Shown: piece by piece, positions 53,113 to 64,000 of the stretch
Layout: each line of letters opens with the position of its first letter
Numbering within the stretch: the stretch's first letter is position 1
Position numbers and translations under genes: made by a program
From: Microvelia longipes
Taxonomy: Eukaryota > Arthropoda > Insecta > Hemiptera > Veliidae
NCBI GenBank assembly: GCA_018340805.1
Contig: JACMZG010001914.1
Location: forward strand, 7,115,249 to 7,179,248
DNA length: 64,000 nt
Direction of reading: 5' to 3'
The notes under the pieces: model-generated
Seen by the model: the letters and a program-made list of their open reading frames with translations, nothing else
Told to the model about the DNA's origin: nothing
Databases searched by the model: none

Positions 53113-56100
53113 AAAGACTTTAAAATTAAGTCTTTTATTTGGTTGCATTAAAATGCTTTAAAACGTTATTTAGCCGTACTAAAAGAAATAGTTTTTGTTC
53201 TATCTCACTTCTCAACATGACAGATATTTTTAACCCAAGCATGAGTTTTAAATGGATTAGCCTTTTAAAATACAATTACACGTTTACGTTTGACAAAGAA
53301 CAAGTTTACAAAATCAGCTCGGCAAACATTGACCGAGTTAAATCAACAAAGCTCTATTATGATTTACAGTGTCTCTTAAAATAATCAAATTAAATTTTGA
53401 ATAATAATGACAAAATATTTGTTTATTTTGTCGTGAGAGAAAAATTGTTCTGCTATGAAGGGTAAACAGAGATGGGATGTGACGTCCGACGAAAAATGTG
53501 ATTTAATACGCGTACAGTATACCGACTTCCTTTTTTACTTCGAGAAAATTTATATTCGTTCATAGCTGTTTTTTGGAGGGAAAACTTCCTTAACGTCACA
53601 TGCACAACAATCTGGCCAACAAAACGGTCCTAAATTGTCTAGAGTTTGAATATAAAGAGAGGTAAAAAAAAGTTTTTCTGACTTTTATGTTTTTTTCATT
53701 CGGGGAAATTTTTTCCCCCAAAACACGGACATTTGATGGATGGGTCTATGGGAAGTGGGTCGGTCCTCAGCAAAACACTTTTGTTACAAAACCTTTCATT
53801 TTATTTTTTTTTACTGGAAAACAAGCAAAAACTGAAAAAAAACGATTTAAGCTATTCAACACTTTGCTTACTGTTCAGAAGTTAGATGCTGGGGGGAATG
53901 GAGCTCCCTGAAAAATTAAATATAAATCACAGAGGGTGGGTCTTCCTCGTAAATAATAAATTTTTCCCCTCCCTTTAGTATCTATCCCCTGATGTATTTT
54001 TTATTTTACTGACTAATATTTCATTACGTAAAAACAAACAGCAGTGAAATATTGATAACCTTAATGATTTCAGATTTAATGTTTTATTGTACGGAAATTT
54101 AGTTGATATCAGTTATTTATGTTAATACGTATGTGTAGTTTTGCGTAAGGCAATGAAAAGCCACTTTATATACAATCTTTCTGACACAATACTTGTTATA
54201 AATTATTACTTAATGTAGGGAAATACATTTATAATCAAATAGAATTTTCGTTGATTTCCTTTTAAAAGGAAATCGTTAATAGAATGGATGGCTTGTTAAA
54301 AGTCAGATAAAAACAACTTAAGAAACAAAAACTTCAAAAATTAGTAAAAGTTATTACTTATTATTAATTAACAAGATTTTAACAGAAAACAATTATTAAT
54401 TTAAACTCACAGAATTTATCACACGTATACAGGCTATTAGATAAAAACCTAATAAGTGTAGAACATCTAGAACATAATCTTCAAGAAACAACTTTTTTAG
54501 AGTTTAGTGCATCTAAAATGTTCCACTCTGTAATAAATCAGTAAATTTAGTCATAAAGAAAAAATAAATTTAAATACTTTTCGAATAATCAAATTAAGTA
54601 GAAATAATAAAAAGAGTAAATAAAATTAAGCCCAAAAAAGTTTATAACGACTAATTCTTTTAAAATACCGACTATATTAAATAATTAATTTTGCTAATTT
54701 TTATTATTTTTTTTTAATTATTAATAACGAAAAAAATTAAAGAAGCTTAGAAAACAAAGTAAGAAAAAACAGACTCCAAAACAAAGGGGGAAAAACGAAA
54801 TTAATGGACATTCGACCCAAGGGCTGAGAAGGGAATGTTCTTCGCCCTTTCCTTATACTAGAATAAAAAACACCGAACTGTCTAAAAAGGTATCCTTCAA
54901 CCGGCCGGAAAATTAACCCTGAAACTTTTTTTGTCTGAAACTTGTTCACGTTAAATAAAAAAAGTATTTTTTTCTGTGGTTCTTCTTTAAAGGTAAAAAC
55001 GAGTTTTCCTTAAAAATAGAATAATCAGAATATCTCATTAAAAGTTGTAAAATACGATTGTAGCAATTGTTTTCTTTTTTTTTAAGGTTTTTTGTTCTAT
55101 CTTTTTGTTCATTAAATATATAACATTTTTTGTTTGTAATTGGGTTTATATTTTTTTGGATGGCAAAAAGGTGTAAATTACAGTGATAGTACAATTTTAT
55201 TTTATAGTTGGTACTGTCAACTTTTTTTTAAATAAATTAAGTTTCTAGTTTTTAACATAAAAGCTTTTTAATTTTCTGCATAAATGACTAGAAATAACAG
55301 AGCATATACTTTTCGAAAGTATAATAATTAGTAAAAATAACTTCTTACACTTATATTTTACTTAGAAGTTATATTTTAGTACACTAGCAGCACGGAAATG
55401 AGAGAAATAATTTACCGTGATGGTAATTTATTTTTTCCATAAAAACAATATAAAACTTTACTCTGCTTATATTTTAATATCAAAAATGAAGGCATTTTAT
55501 TAATTTTAATATTTAAGAATCCTAAGTAACATTTAAATTCTTATAAAATTTTATAGGACTTTATATAAAGGTTAAAGTTAAGTTTTTACTTTATTAAACA
55601 TTTAAAAAGTTCAATCTTTCTCCTAAAACGGACTTCCATTTCACTCTTAACAGCATTAATTACTGTTAGCCAATTGAACAAATAAACTATAGTGTTGCCG
55701 AAGGCTGTCTTAGATTGTATTATATCTTGTTTGGGAGTTATATTTATTTTAATCGCTGCCCTTCTCTTCATCAGTTCATTCATTTTTTAGTTTATATTTT
55801 AAATATTAAAACTATCTTTGCCACTATCATATTTTATTTAATTTACCATCTGTCAAAAACTCATGATAATCATTTACAATTAAAATTAGAAATAGAAAAA
55901 AACAGTGTATAAGATTTATCACAATCTAAAACTGTAATATTTCAAAGGTAGGGTTGAAAATCGTGTCAACACCTATCTAAATATAGAATCCTTGTTTTGA
56001 GGAGGTAATTTCTCAAAACTAGAGAAGGTATATAATATGAAACATGATTATGCTTCTCAAGCTAAATGACAGTGATAGATTGGTGTGCAACTATACCCAG

Positions 56101-57059
56101 TCTACACTTAGCATTGAACGCTAACTGTAATGTATAACACTAAAACACACAAGCAATAAGTAGCTGTTAACTGCACAATGTGTTAGAGCAACACTAAAAC
56201 ACCTGTACATTAAGCAACTATTTGTAATTTATTATAGTTTTACACTAACAGAAACACAAACAAAAATTTAATTCATTCAAGCACACTGTTGTACTCTTAG
56301 GAATATTACTGTGAGTAATTTACAATAGTGTTAACTTCAAAATACTACTACACGTTTATTTTAACAGAAATGGTCAGACTAAGAACAAATTTATTATACA
56401 CCGACACAGATAGTCTTATTAACAAATAAACTTACTTAAAACTAATACTCAAATAAGTATTGTTATAAAGAACAAAAGTACTATGTAACAAAACTAAGAA
56501 TACAATTAAACCAATGAAACCTCAATTGAAATAAAGTAAAAGGACAAGATTAACACTTATATTTTATTTTGTGAATCATTAGTTTAAGCAGACAAAATTA
56601 GTTTCGGGTTAAATATTTTATTTGCATTTTGTCAAGTTATAATCAACACTACGGGACTTAGCTATTTTCCATAAGTTTGCATTTACTCTTCAATTTTAAC
56701 TTTTTATTCACTTTATCGTATGACATATAAAGTCCATGGTTTATTTTTTAGCTACAATTGGAATTTCGGCCCTTAAACAAAGTTACAGATGTAGGTATAG
56801 TGAATGGTACTAAATAGGGTTGTTACAAAGACCCTAGTTCTCATATTTGATTTACTGGACCCCTTTTTCATATTCAAGTAATGTTTTAACCTAAAACTAC
56901 CTGATGTTATCCTAAACCTCTTGAATTATACCTGCTAATATTTTCACTTTAATAAAATGCATTAACAATGAGAAAAAAACTATAAGATGAAAAAGAAAAC
57001 CTAATAGGTAATGCCATTTGAATATCTTAATTGCTTTACGTTGTACTTGACCTAAAATA
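53113..57059. other. Intron, ~3.9 kb, nothing recognised except one palindrome
   Basis: A perfect 22 bp palindrome, GATTTCCTTTTAAAAGGAAATC, lies at 54253-54274. Frames at 53139-53384 (81 codons) and 53687-53911 (74 codons) have no recognised motif and no good splice flanks. No array, SINE or transposon end was seen. Confidence 0.5.
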
Positions 57060-57260
57060 AATAAAAACTAGCAGACGACGAGCGATACGAGGCCAATGTC
57101 ATTACACTCTAGACTTTTGATATTTTTTTTCAAAGTTCGAGGCTAGCAAAACCGATGTATTACCACCATATGCTTTAGATAATCAGGATATTCTGAGGAC
57201 GGTCGAAGTGAGTCTAAAGTTATGTTAAAAAGTACCGAGATCCCATGTACCCGATTTTGA
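57060..57260 (+). repeat. 5S-SINE body, diverged sense copy
   Basis: CAGACGACGAGCGATACGAG near 57072 and ATTCTGAGGACGGTCGAAGT at 57190, then AAAGTACCGAGATCCCATGT and ACCCGATTTTGA, follow the order of the SINE body. The 5S-like head is not recognisable. Confidence 0.6.
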
Positions 57261-59876
57261 TAATTAAGAATAAGGAAAAAAATCGATCGCAATTATTTAA
57301 TAATGGATCGATAAACGTTCGATTCGATAATTGTTTTTATTTAATTGATTGTATTTATTTCTTAATTAAAAAAGAGTCAATATATTAGTAATCAAATTAA
57401 AGGTTATCTTTAACTTTAATGGTACTTTTCTATTAAAATGTATTGTACGTAATATTATGTACCACTTTTATTAATAGTACATTTCTCTAATAAATATTAG
57501 ATTACTATTTTCAAGTGTAATTTGTTTCTAATGAGGTATAAAATTATATCAATAAATTTGATATGGTGTATTGCCTTAATTCCTTCATAATGATCTGAAA
57601 GCTTTTAAGAAGCTTAACTTTGAAGTAAAAAATTATTAAATGGGATGGGAGCTTCCTTCCTCTAAAAAGATAGCTTCATTTCTTAAATGAGAGATAGCAA
57701 ACAGCTAGAAGCAAAATACGCAGCTTTTTTAAACTAGCTTAAAGTTCGTTTCATACTCTGTTGCTATTAACCTAGATAATATAGTTAGCTAAATACTATT
57801 TATAATTTAGCTATTATGCTTTAATTTGATTTTTAAAATGTATCTTATTTATAAATTATTTATAATTTTTATAGTCGTGGTTTTAGTATAAGTTCATCAT
57901 TGAGAACGGATATAATTATCTTCTCAAAAATTTTGTTCTTTTAAATTTTATTGGATTTTTTTTTAGCTTTTCCCCAGATGTCATCAAAAAGTAAAAGTCG
58001 AAAGGTAATGCATCGAGTTGTTGACGTTATACTGTAATGATCAGGAACTTGATGGATTATATTGAACTGATTCTGATCAAAACGTGTAATTCTTTCCCAG
58101 TTCTTAAATATTTTTAAAATTTAACAAAATCTTTCTGACCAATAAGGGTTTCTAAACCGATCAGTTATACCATACAAATATTTTATATCTTTTAGAGATT
58201 CGGGAGCACCCTGAACTTTTAATATATTCAATTCTTATTTATGTTTCTTTAGTGAACTCAATTTTTAAAGAAACAAATTTATCTTGAAATGGTCTAACAT
58301 AAAAACCACCTCCTTTTTTTATGAGAAATCACAGAGATAATAAATTAAATGATATCATTAATTTTATAAAATTACTAGAAAAATTCAATACTTTTTTTAA
58401 ATTTTTACATAGAAATCCATTTTGAATCCAGAATAGCCCAGAACAACCAAAATAGTTCTAAAACGAATAAAAACTATGTTTTAAAATGGCTAAAAAGTAT
58501 CGTCTAATAGTTACTTTAATGGAAAGTACCTGCAGTTAAAGTTTGTAAGAGAGGGGGGCGGTGGGTCAAAAAAACGTGAGCAGACAACCCTACTTAGAAT
58601 TTCAAGTCTTGTTCCCATAGTAATAATAGATAAGATTCCTTCGAAATTGGTTTCTCACAGTATCCTAATGGTAAAAGGATTTAAAGAATCTACTACCTGA
58701 TTATTAACCTAATGGGAAAATATTTATTTAACCCTAATATGTATAAACACTAATAGGATTTGGTTAGATTTATTTTGTTTATATTTAATTTTTAATTTTA
58801 TCTTCTAGAATACATACTGGGTTAAGTACTTCAGTCTTCTTCATATTATTTTTAATTACATTTTATGGGTTGTCAGTTGTAGTTTATGACAAGAACAGCA
58901 GATGTGTATCTCTGTTCATATTTACAGTTTTAGAGATGTAATGAGTTATGAGATGTAATTAAAGAAAAATAAACTATCCGGCGACTGCATTTTCTGGTTT
59001 TGTAGAAATTTCGGTGTGTATACAAGCATTTTTAAATACTAATAATTTTCCCCACTCTTTAGATACTAGGTGTTGTAGGTAAAGCCATAACTCAAATGCC
59101 TAACACCTCCCAGAAGGTTTTTGATGCTTGTTGAATGTTTTAATTTAAACTCTACATTTCTCGTTTACGTTTTAGACAAAACAGGACATACATATTTATA
59201 ATCTAATAATTTTTGACATAAATTATTTTATAGTAACTTAAATATTATATTAACTTTTTGAGATACCTTTAAAATAACAGCAATTAAATAAAATTTAAAA
59301 TACATAATTCTTCGGCCCACGGGCCCTCTGTGGCCTTCGAGGCCACATGGTTGTACTTTATTTTAGGACCTTCAACTTAGAAGGCCTTAAAATGGCTTGA
59401 AAAGTTGCTTAAAACGCCAGGTGAAAGTTTAATTGCAGTCTCGATATTTTCCTTAAATAAATTCTGTAAATGAGAAAAAGTACAGATTGGTCTATTTAAT
59501 GTATTTATATTAATTATCTATGTCAAGAAATCAAATTTTGTCAGAAACCAATTAACAGCATATTATGTTTGTCTATTTCTTGGTTACACTTACGCATACT
59601 TAAAACTCAATTAAGCACGATAACTTATCTGTCATTTAACATTGATACGCTAATAGGTAAACTTCTATCGCGCCATATCTTTGACTTTGTAATTACTTTT
59701 ATAAACTATTTAACGGCAAGTTTGAAAATTGATGTTAAAATTAATATTATTGTCAAAGTTTATATTCGAGTGAGATCGTACTCCAGAGTTACTTTGAGTT
59801 AATTTATTTTCTTTGAAATAAATTAGACAGTCAATAAAAAGACAATAAAACATTGTTTGCAGTATTATGGAAAAAA
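57261..59876. other. Intron, ~2.6 kb, nothing recognised
   Basis: A GC-richer patch at 59310-59350 (CGGCCCACGGGCCCTCTGTG, GCCTTCGAGGCCAC) contains small palindromes but belongs to no repeat seen elsewhere. No exon is recognised. Confidence 0.45.
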
Positions 59877-60235
59877 TCGAGTACGGGGTACCTGGGAAAT
59901 TTTCCTCAACATTGGATTCGCTACGCTCATCCTCCCAGCTTCTGACTAGCTTCGCTCGTCCTCAGAAGTAGAAGTTGTTAAATTTATACTGCAGGATCCC
60001 TTTAGGCTCGTTTCGCTCGTCCTACGCTCATCCTCCCAGCTTCTGACTAGCTTCGCTCGTCCTCAGAAGTACAAGTTGTTAAATTTATACTGCAGCATCC
60101 CTTCAGGCTCGTTTTCGCTCGTCCTCAGATAGTAAATACAATTGTTTCATTCCCAGTGGTCATTTATCCAAGCACTGAACACACTCGATGCTACTTAACT
60201 TTTATGATCCATCAAAAAGCCTAGAGTGACTTGTT
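59877..60235 (-). repeat. 5S rRNA-derived SINE, best head, with internal 101 bp duplication
   Basis: On the minus strand the head reads GATCATAAAAGTTAAGTAGC, ATCGAGTGTGTTCAGTGCTT, GGATAAATGACCACTGGGAA. This aligns base for base with 5S rRNA positions ~40-103 (A block AAGTTAAGCAGC, then TTAGTGCTTGGAT and GACC.CTGGGAA). The body follows, with ACGAGCG(A)AAACGAGCC and the terminal GTACCCCGTACTCGATTTTT at 59879-59898. CTACGCTCATCCTCCCAGCT recurs at 59921 and 60022, a 101 bp internal tandem duplication. Confidence 0.82.
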
Positions 60236-60429
60236 GTATTTTAACGAAACTTAGTACACACGATACTTTTTTTTTATTTATTACGTCAAGGGGTACGTAC
60301 TTGTAGCAAATTTCTACATAATTGCAATGTTTTCCGATTTTTTATTTAAAAAAAAACAATATATATCGTTACTAACATATATATATTGTTACTATGTTAC
60401 TAAAATATATATCATTCGATTGTATACAA
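60236..60429. other. AT-rich spacer between composite units
   Basis: ATATATCGTTACTAACATAT-type motifs repeat loosely at 60358-60415. This may be part of the composite element linking the 5S-SINE and repeat A. Confidence 0.45.
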
Positions 60430-60789
60430 TTCATTCGGTAAAAATGTAACTAATGCTGATAATGAGATGAAACTTGGCACATATGTTATTTTTATACATG
60501 GCTACATTGCTAGTCTTATACATATTGCAGGTTAATAACGTCATAATTTTTTTCCGAATAGCACACAGCGGTAGACTGATTTTTGTATAAAATTTCAACT
60601 CTAGCATAAATACACTGGGCGCACCGATGATAACAGACACACACACACACATACAGGCAGAAAACTTAGAAAAAAACCACTCAGGAGGTCATAAAAACAC
60701 CTGAAACGGATAATTCCTGTGACATCCCTGTTTCGGATTTTTTTGCAAACACGATACTTTTTCTATATACCTACGGTATAAATGAGGAA
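60430..60789 (+). repeat. Repeat A, most complete copy
   Basis: Blocks in order: CTGATAATGAGATGAAACTT, GGCACATATGTTATTTTTAT, GGTTAATAACGTCATAATTT, TTTCAACTCTAGCATAAATA, CACTGGGCGCACCGATGATA, the CA tract, CACTCAGGAGGTCATAAAAA, CACCTGAAACGGATAATTCC, TGACATCCCTGTTTCGGATT, TTTTTGCAAACACGATACTT, TATATACCTACGGTATAAAT. It serves as the reference for the other copies. The minus frame is a shadow. Confidence 0.85.
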
Positions 60790-60995
60790 AAGTAAAAATG
60801 AGGTAAGTTGTACCTCGGAACGTTTCCTAACCTCATTGGATTCGCTACGCTCATCTTCAGAATACACAAATCACCGAATATACATCGCAAATCGTTTTCG
60901 GACTCATTTCGCTCGTCCTTAGACACTAAATAATTTGTTTTATCCCAGAAGTCACCCATCCTGACACTGACCTTACTCGATACTGCTTAACTTGT
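60790..60995 (-). repeat. 5S rRNA-derived SINE, well-preserved head
   Basis: The minus strand reads ATCATACAAGTTAAGCAGTA, TCGAGTAAGGTCAGTGTCAG, GATGGGTGACTTCTGGGATA, a clear match to 5S rRNA A block and C block. The body follows: CTAAGGACGAGCGAAATGAG, TCCGAAAACG, GAAGATGAGCGTAGCGAATC, GAAACGTTCCGAGGTACAAC. Confidence 0.82.
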
Positions 60996-61544
60996 ATGAT
61001 TAAAAGAAAACCATAGATATACTTACCATTGAAACTTAGTTTACTTATATGTGACGTAAAGTAACATATAAGTAAAGTAAAAACATTTCTACCAAATTTT
61101 TAACTCAGTTGGATTATACTCCGATTTTTACAAATTTTTAAAACATTTATATTAGCTGTTCTAAATCCCGGCCTCTTAACTTAGGTGGGAGGATGTTCTG
61201 TTTGACGAGTCAGCAAATGTCAAAATTATTTTAAATTGTCATATTAAAATGTCATATTATTTTAAATTTGAAAAAATATTTCGCAAATGTCAAAATTATC
61301 CTGTCATATTATTTTAAATTTGAAAAAAATATTGTAAATTAGTTATTTTGAATACAGGAGAATTCTTTTTGAAAACTCAAACGTTAGTTACCGTTCTTAT
61401 TAATTAAAACCTGCAAGATTTAGAACTCTAGCCATTCGATAAAAGTTATTTTAAGTTTAAGTTGGTTTTATAAATGACTACAAATGCCAAGTCTCAAACC
61501 AATCGACAATTGTTTCGTGTTTTAAGAATTCTCAAAATATTTCC
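60996..61544. other. AT-rich spacer with local duplications
   Basis: A 10 bp inverted pair, ACTTATATGT/ACATATAAGT, lies at 61043-61073. GCAAATGTCAAAATTAT with TGTCATATTATTTTAAATTT recurs at about 61210-61270 and 61280-61330. Confidence 0.55.
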
Positions 61545-61850
61545 AAAATCATTATTGCAGTTTATTGAAGTCATAAAAAATATTTTCCGGTTAGCAAAAC
61601 CAAACCTTAAAATTGATTTTTGTGCCAAGTTTAAACTTTCTAGAACAATTAAACTGGTTGATACGATGATAACAAACACACACGCATATACACACACAAA
61701 CAAACAAACACGCCCACACATGCAGACAGACAACTTTAGGAAGTCTTAAGAAACCCTGAAACGGATAATTTAGGTGACATTCTAGTTTGGGATTTTCTTT
61801 GCAAAAACAATATTTTTCCTATATTCCTACGGTATAAATGAGGAAATGTA
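61545..61850 (+). repeat. Repeat A copy
   Basis: AAAATATTTTCCGGTTAGCA, GATACGATGATAACAAACAC, a CACA-rich stretch, GCAGACAGACAACTTTAGGA, CCTGAAACGGATAATTTAGG, TATATTCCTACGGTATAAAT. The frames on both strands (91 and 79 codons) are shadows. Confidence 0.8.
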
Positions 61851-62974
61851 ACAAGTATTATTATCAACCTAATAATTCGAGACCGATATTTCATCTTTCC
61901 CATCTTTAAGTTTAAGATGTAGAATTTATTTTTAAAAGTTCACTGAATACTTGTTTTGAAATATTTTTAACTGTTAAAGTTAATAAAGCGTAAAATATTT
62001 AATTTAAACAAAGCAAAACAAAACATAACCAATACTTTTTTTCATTGGATACGTTTATTTAAAAGTTAAATTGAAATACTTCAGCTAAAATTTTAATTTG
62101 TTTAAGCAATTTTACCTGAAAATTTTAGCAAGAGTTTAAAAATAATCTCTCTTGAGTACATTTATGTTTTTGATACGGTTTTATTCAAGTTACTTGAAAG
62201 TTAGCAAACAGCCTTAGGGGTTAGTGAGCTGTTTGAATTTGCTATTCTTTCCTCTTTCCTTCATTCGCACCGAAGGTATTAATAAGGAACGTATATAAAT
62301 GTGTCCAATAATTATTTAGATGTGGAAAATTCTAATAAGAGTAAACTGCTGATAATGAAATACAATTTACTACTGCTAGTAGTTAGTAGTAGTATTCCAG
62401 TAAAATGCAGTAACATCAAATTACAAATCGATGTTGATTTTTTTTCGAGGGGCTTAAATGACGTTTAATAAAAAAAAATAGAGATGACTTTTTTATAACA
62501 TTGGGCTCACTAAATGTCTTGGTTTTTAAAACTTAAGTAGAAAATAATTTCTGTCTTGCTAGCCACGCTCTCAGAATAAAATAGAAATCTTATGTCTAGA
62601 ATGCTCTATTCAAATTCTTTAGGATGTCATGATTATACACACCTTTTTTACATGGTAATACTTTGGTATGGCTGTAATTTAATTTCTAAGGCAATATAAT
62701 AAAAAAATTATGAATGCTTCGAAAAGAATAGAATATAGATTTCTAATAATGTATACTAATAGAAACTATAACTATATTTAGAATATAAATATACTAATAG
62801 AAACTATAAAACCACCTCCCAAACTAAGTTTAGTATTGAAATTAGTTTTCGATGGGGTAATTTTTTTTGTTTGGCAAATCGACTAAGTGCGTCATCCCCT
62901 TTATTCAAGATCCTTGCTTTAATGTAATAATAAACAAGTTAGTTTCAATACGGCAAGCAAATCTGAGGTTTTTC
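61851..62974. other. Intron, nothing recognised
   Basis: A short TACTAGTAGTAG-type run lies at 62372-62395. No exon or shared repeat. Confidence 0.5.
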
Positions 62975-63205
62975 GTGCATCACAAAAGGTGTGTAGCATC
63001 GAGCGAGGTTTTTGGATGGATGGGTGACTGCTGGAAATAAAACGAATATATATGCCATGTGAAGACGATTACGTGTTCCAATATAAATTTGACGATTTGT
63101 ATATTCTGAGGACGAGTGAAGGAAGTTAAATGTAGTGAGAATGAGCATAGCGATTCCGATGTGGCAAGGAAAAGTTCCGACGTAGTCTGTACATAATTTT
63201 TATAA
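62975..63205 (+). repeat. 5S rRNA-derived SINE, sense copy
   Basis: GTGTAGCATCGAGCGAGGTT, then GGATGGATGGGTGACTGCTG, GAAATAAAAC, is a 5S-like A/C-block head. The body follows with ATTCTGAGGACGAGTGAAGG, GAGAATGAGCATAGCGATTC, GATGTGGCAAGGAAAAGTTC, CGACGTAG. The minus frame over it is a shadow. Confidence 0.78.
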
Positions 63206-63484
63206 CATAAATGAAACGCAGCTATTGTTTTAATCGCTTCTCTTGAACCTTAAGATTGAGAGTTGCAAGCTGAGCGATCGATGTTAAAATATACCTCTCT
63301 GCTTAACACTACCCGTATATCGAGGTCCTGGCTATGCTTGTGGTTTCCTAATTAAAGCAAGTTTAATCTTGTCTACCCCGTAATCGAGACTGATTTCTAA
63401 ATAGCAAAGCACCTCTAAATAATTTAACTAGGAACATTTTTAACACACACTTTTTTACTTAAATCGAAAACGTTTCCAAGTCTT
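63206..63484. other. Unassigned DNA
   Basis: Nothing recognised. Confidence 0.45.
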
Positions 63485-63600
63485 ACTAATAGCAGTAATA
63501 TGGGGGGAGTGGTAGTAATTACCAGGCAAGTAGGCCACGTTGTTGGGCCCTTTTTGCCAGCTCCCTAAGATAGTGTTCTACTCCTTTTAATTTCAAGTGT
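63485..63600 (-). repeat. LINE 3'-end fragment, second copy
   Basis: CCAGGCAAGTAGGCCACGTT and GGGCCCTTTTTGCCAGC match the 3' part of the LINE remnant at 3440-3510 (CCAGGCAAACAAGCCACGTC, GGGCTCTTTTTGTCA). A TAATAGCAGTAATA run stands where the first copy has its (TAG)n end. The upstream coding part is not recognisable beyond ~63600. Confidence 0.6.
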
Positions 63601-64000
63601 AGGTATATTTCATCTAGTCTAAACAGAGGAGCCGTGAATTTCTATGGTTCCTCTCATGATTTTTTCAAGCAATCATACATATTTTCACTGACTCTATAGT
63701 CACACTGACTACATATAGTCTAGTGAAAACTAGGAATAACACGTACCCTCGCTGTTAAACCAAACCTCCATACACTTTAAACTACAAGGCAGACACACTA
63801 TAGTATTATAATGAATCTACTATAAGGATCCTTAATTTTGCCTATACCCAGTTTCATTTAGGGTAAGGGATCTTAAACGAGTACCTGACAACGCACAGGC
63901 TCGAGACCACCGGCTTTACGTCCCTTCTGAAGGACGTGCACGCAGAATTTTTATCCCTCTCATAAACATTTTTGAGTTCCGTGCTGTGATTGAACCATGA
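63601..64000. other. GC-richer unassigned repeat-like DNA at window edge
   Basis: From 63890 the sequence contains GAGACCACCGGCTTTACGTC followed by CCTTCTGAAGGACGTGCACG with an imperfect CGTCCCTT/AAGGACG stem, and ends GTGATTGAACCATGA. It looks like the edge of a dispersed element that continues outside the window. Confidence 0.35.

Noticed and set aside
53139..53384. 81-codon plus-strand frame with mixed composition
   Set aside because: No recognised domain, no consensus splice sites at its edges and no matching sequence elsewhere; not enough to call an exon.

Overview
This is a 64 kb piece of an AT-rich nuclear genome from an animal, most likely an arthropod and probably an insect. The reasons are one spliced exon of the Beaten path (Beat) immunoglobulin-domain family, eukaryotic splice signals, many (AT)n and (CA)n microsatellites, Pol III-type SINEs, DNA transposons with terminal inverted repeats, and a 958-base scaffold gap at 38661-39618. 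There is no operon-like coding density and no open frame that looks like an intact gene.

The only convincing host coding sequence is 136 bp at 21928-22063 on the plus strand. It encodes the C-terminal part of the first Ig domain of a Beat-family protein. I recognise no other exon of this gene, so the rest of the window reads as intron: at least 21.9 kb upstream and 41.9 kb downstream. About 25.7 kb into the downstream intron, a strong acceptor is fused directly to a perfect donor (junction 47745/47746), the signature of a recursive-splicing (ratchet) site.

Most of the intronic DNA is mobile-element debris and tandem arrays. (1) A SINE-like family has a head that aligns with the 3' half of 5S rRNA; about ten copies or fragments are present, often joined to a second dispersed sequence called repeat A here. 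(2) A 2.8 kb foldback element at 26347-29169 has ~950 bp arms and TA target duplications. (3) A 3.5 kb transposon at 41254-44776 has ~670 bp terminal inverted repeats and a decayed transposase. (4) A foldback MITE occurs twice (13597-13890 and 31047-31475), once nested inside repeat A. (5) Repeat C carries tRNA-like A and B boxes and T-run terminators, and forms a near-perfect palindrome at 33549-34258. (6) A ~490 bp GC-richer, A-tailed retroposon occurs twice, once with a ~12 bp target duplication inside an 82 bp tandem array. (7) There are tRNA-headed SINEs around the gap and a LINE RNase H-region remnant at 3356-3775.

Minisatellites include a 63/47 bp array (290-1141), a 24 bp array (3920-4290), an 11 bp array (12436-12680), a 30 bp array grown from the 5S-SINE body (17775-18074), a CT-rich array (19312-20245), a 50 bp array abutting the Beat exon (21690-21925), a 150 bp dimeric higher-order array (47930-48475) and a 50 bp array (50000-50880). 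Several short perfect hairpins with tiny loops are scattered through the window. Family calls rest on recognised motifs and on comparison of copies within this window; no database search was possible.
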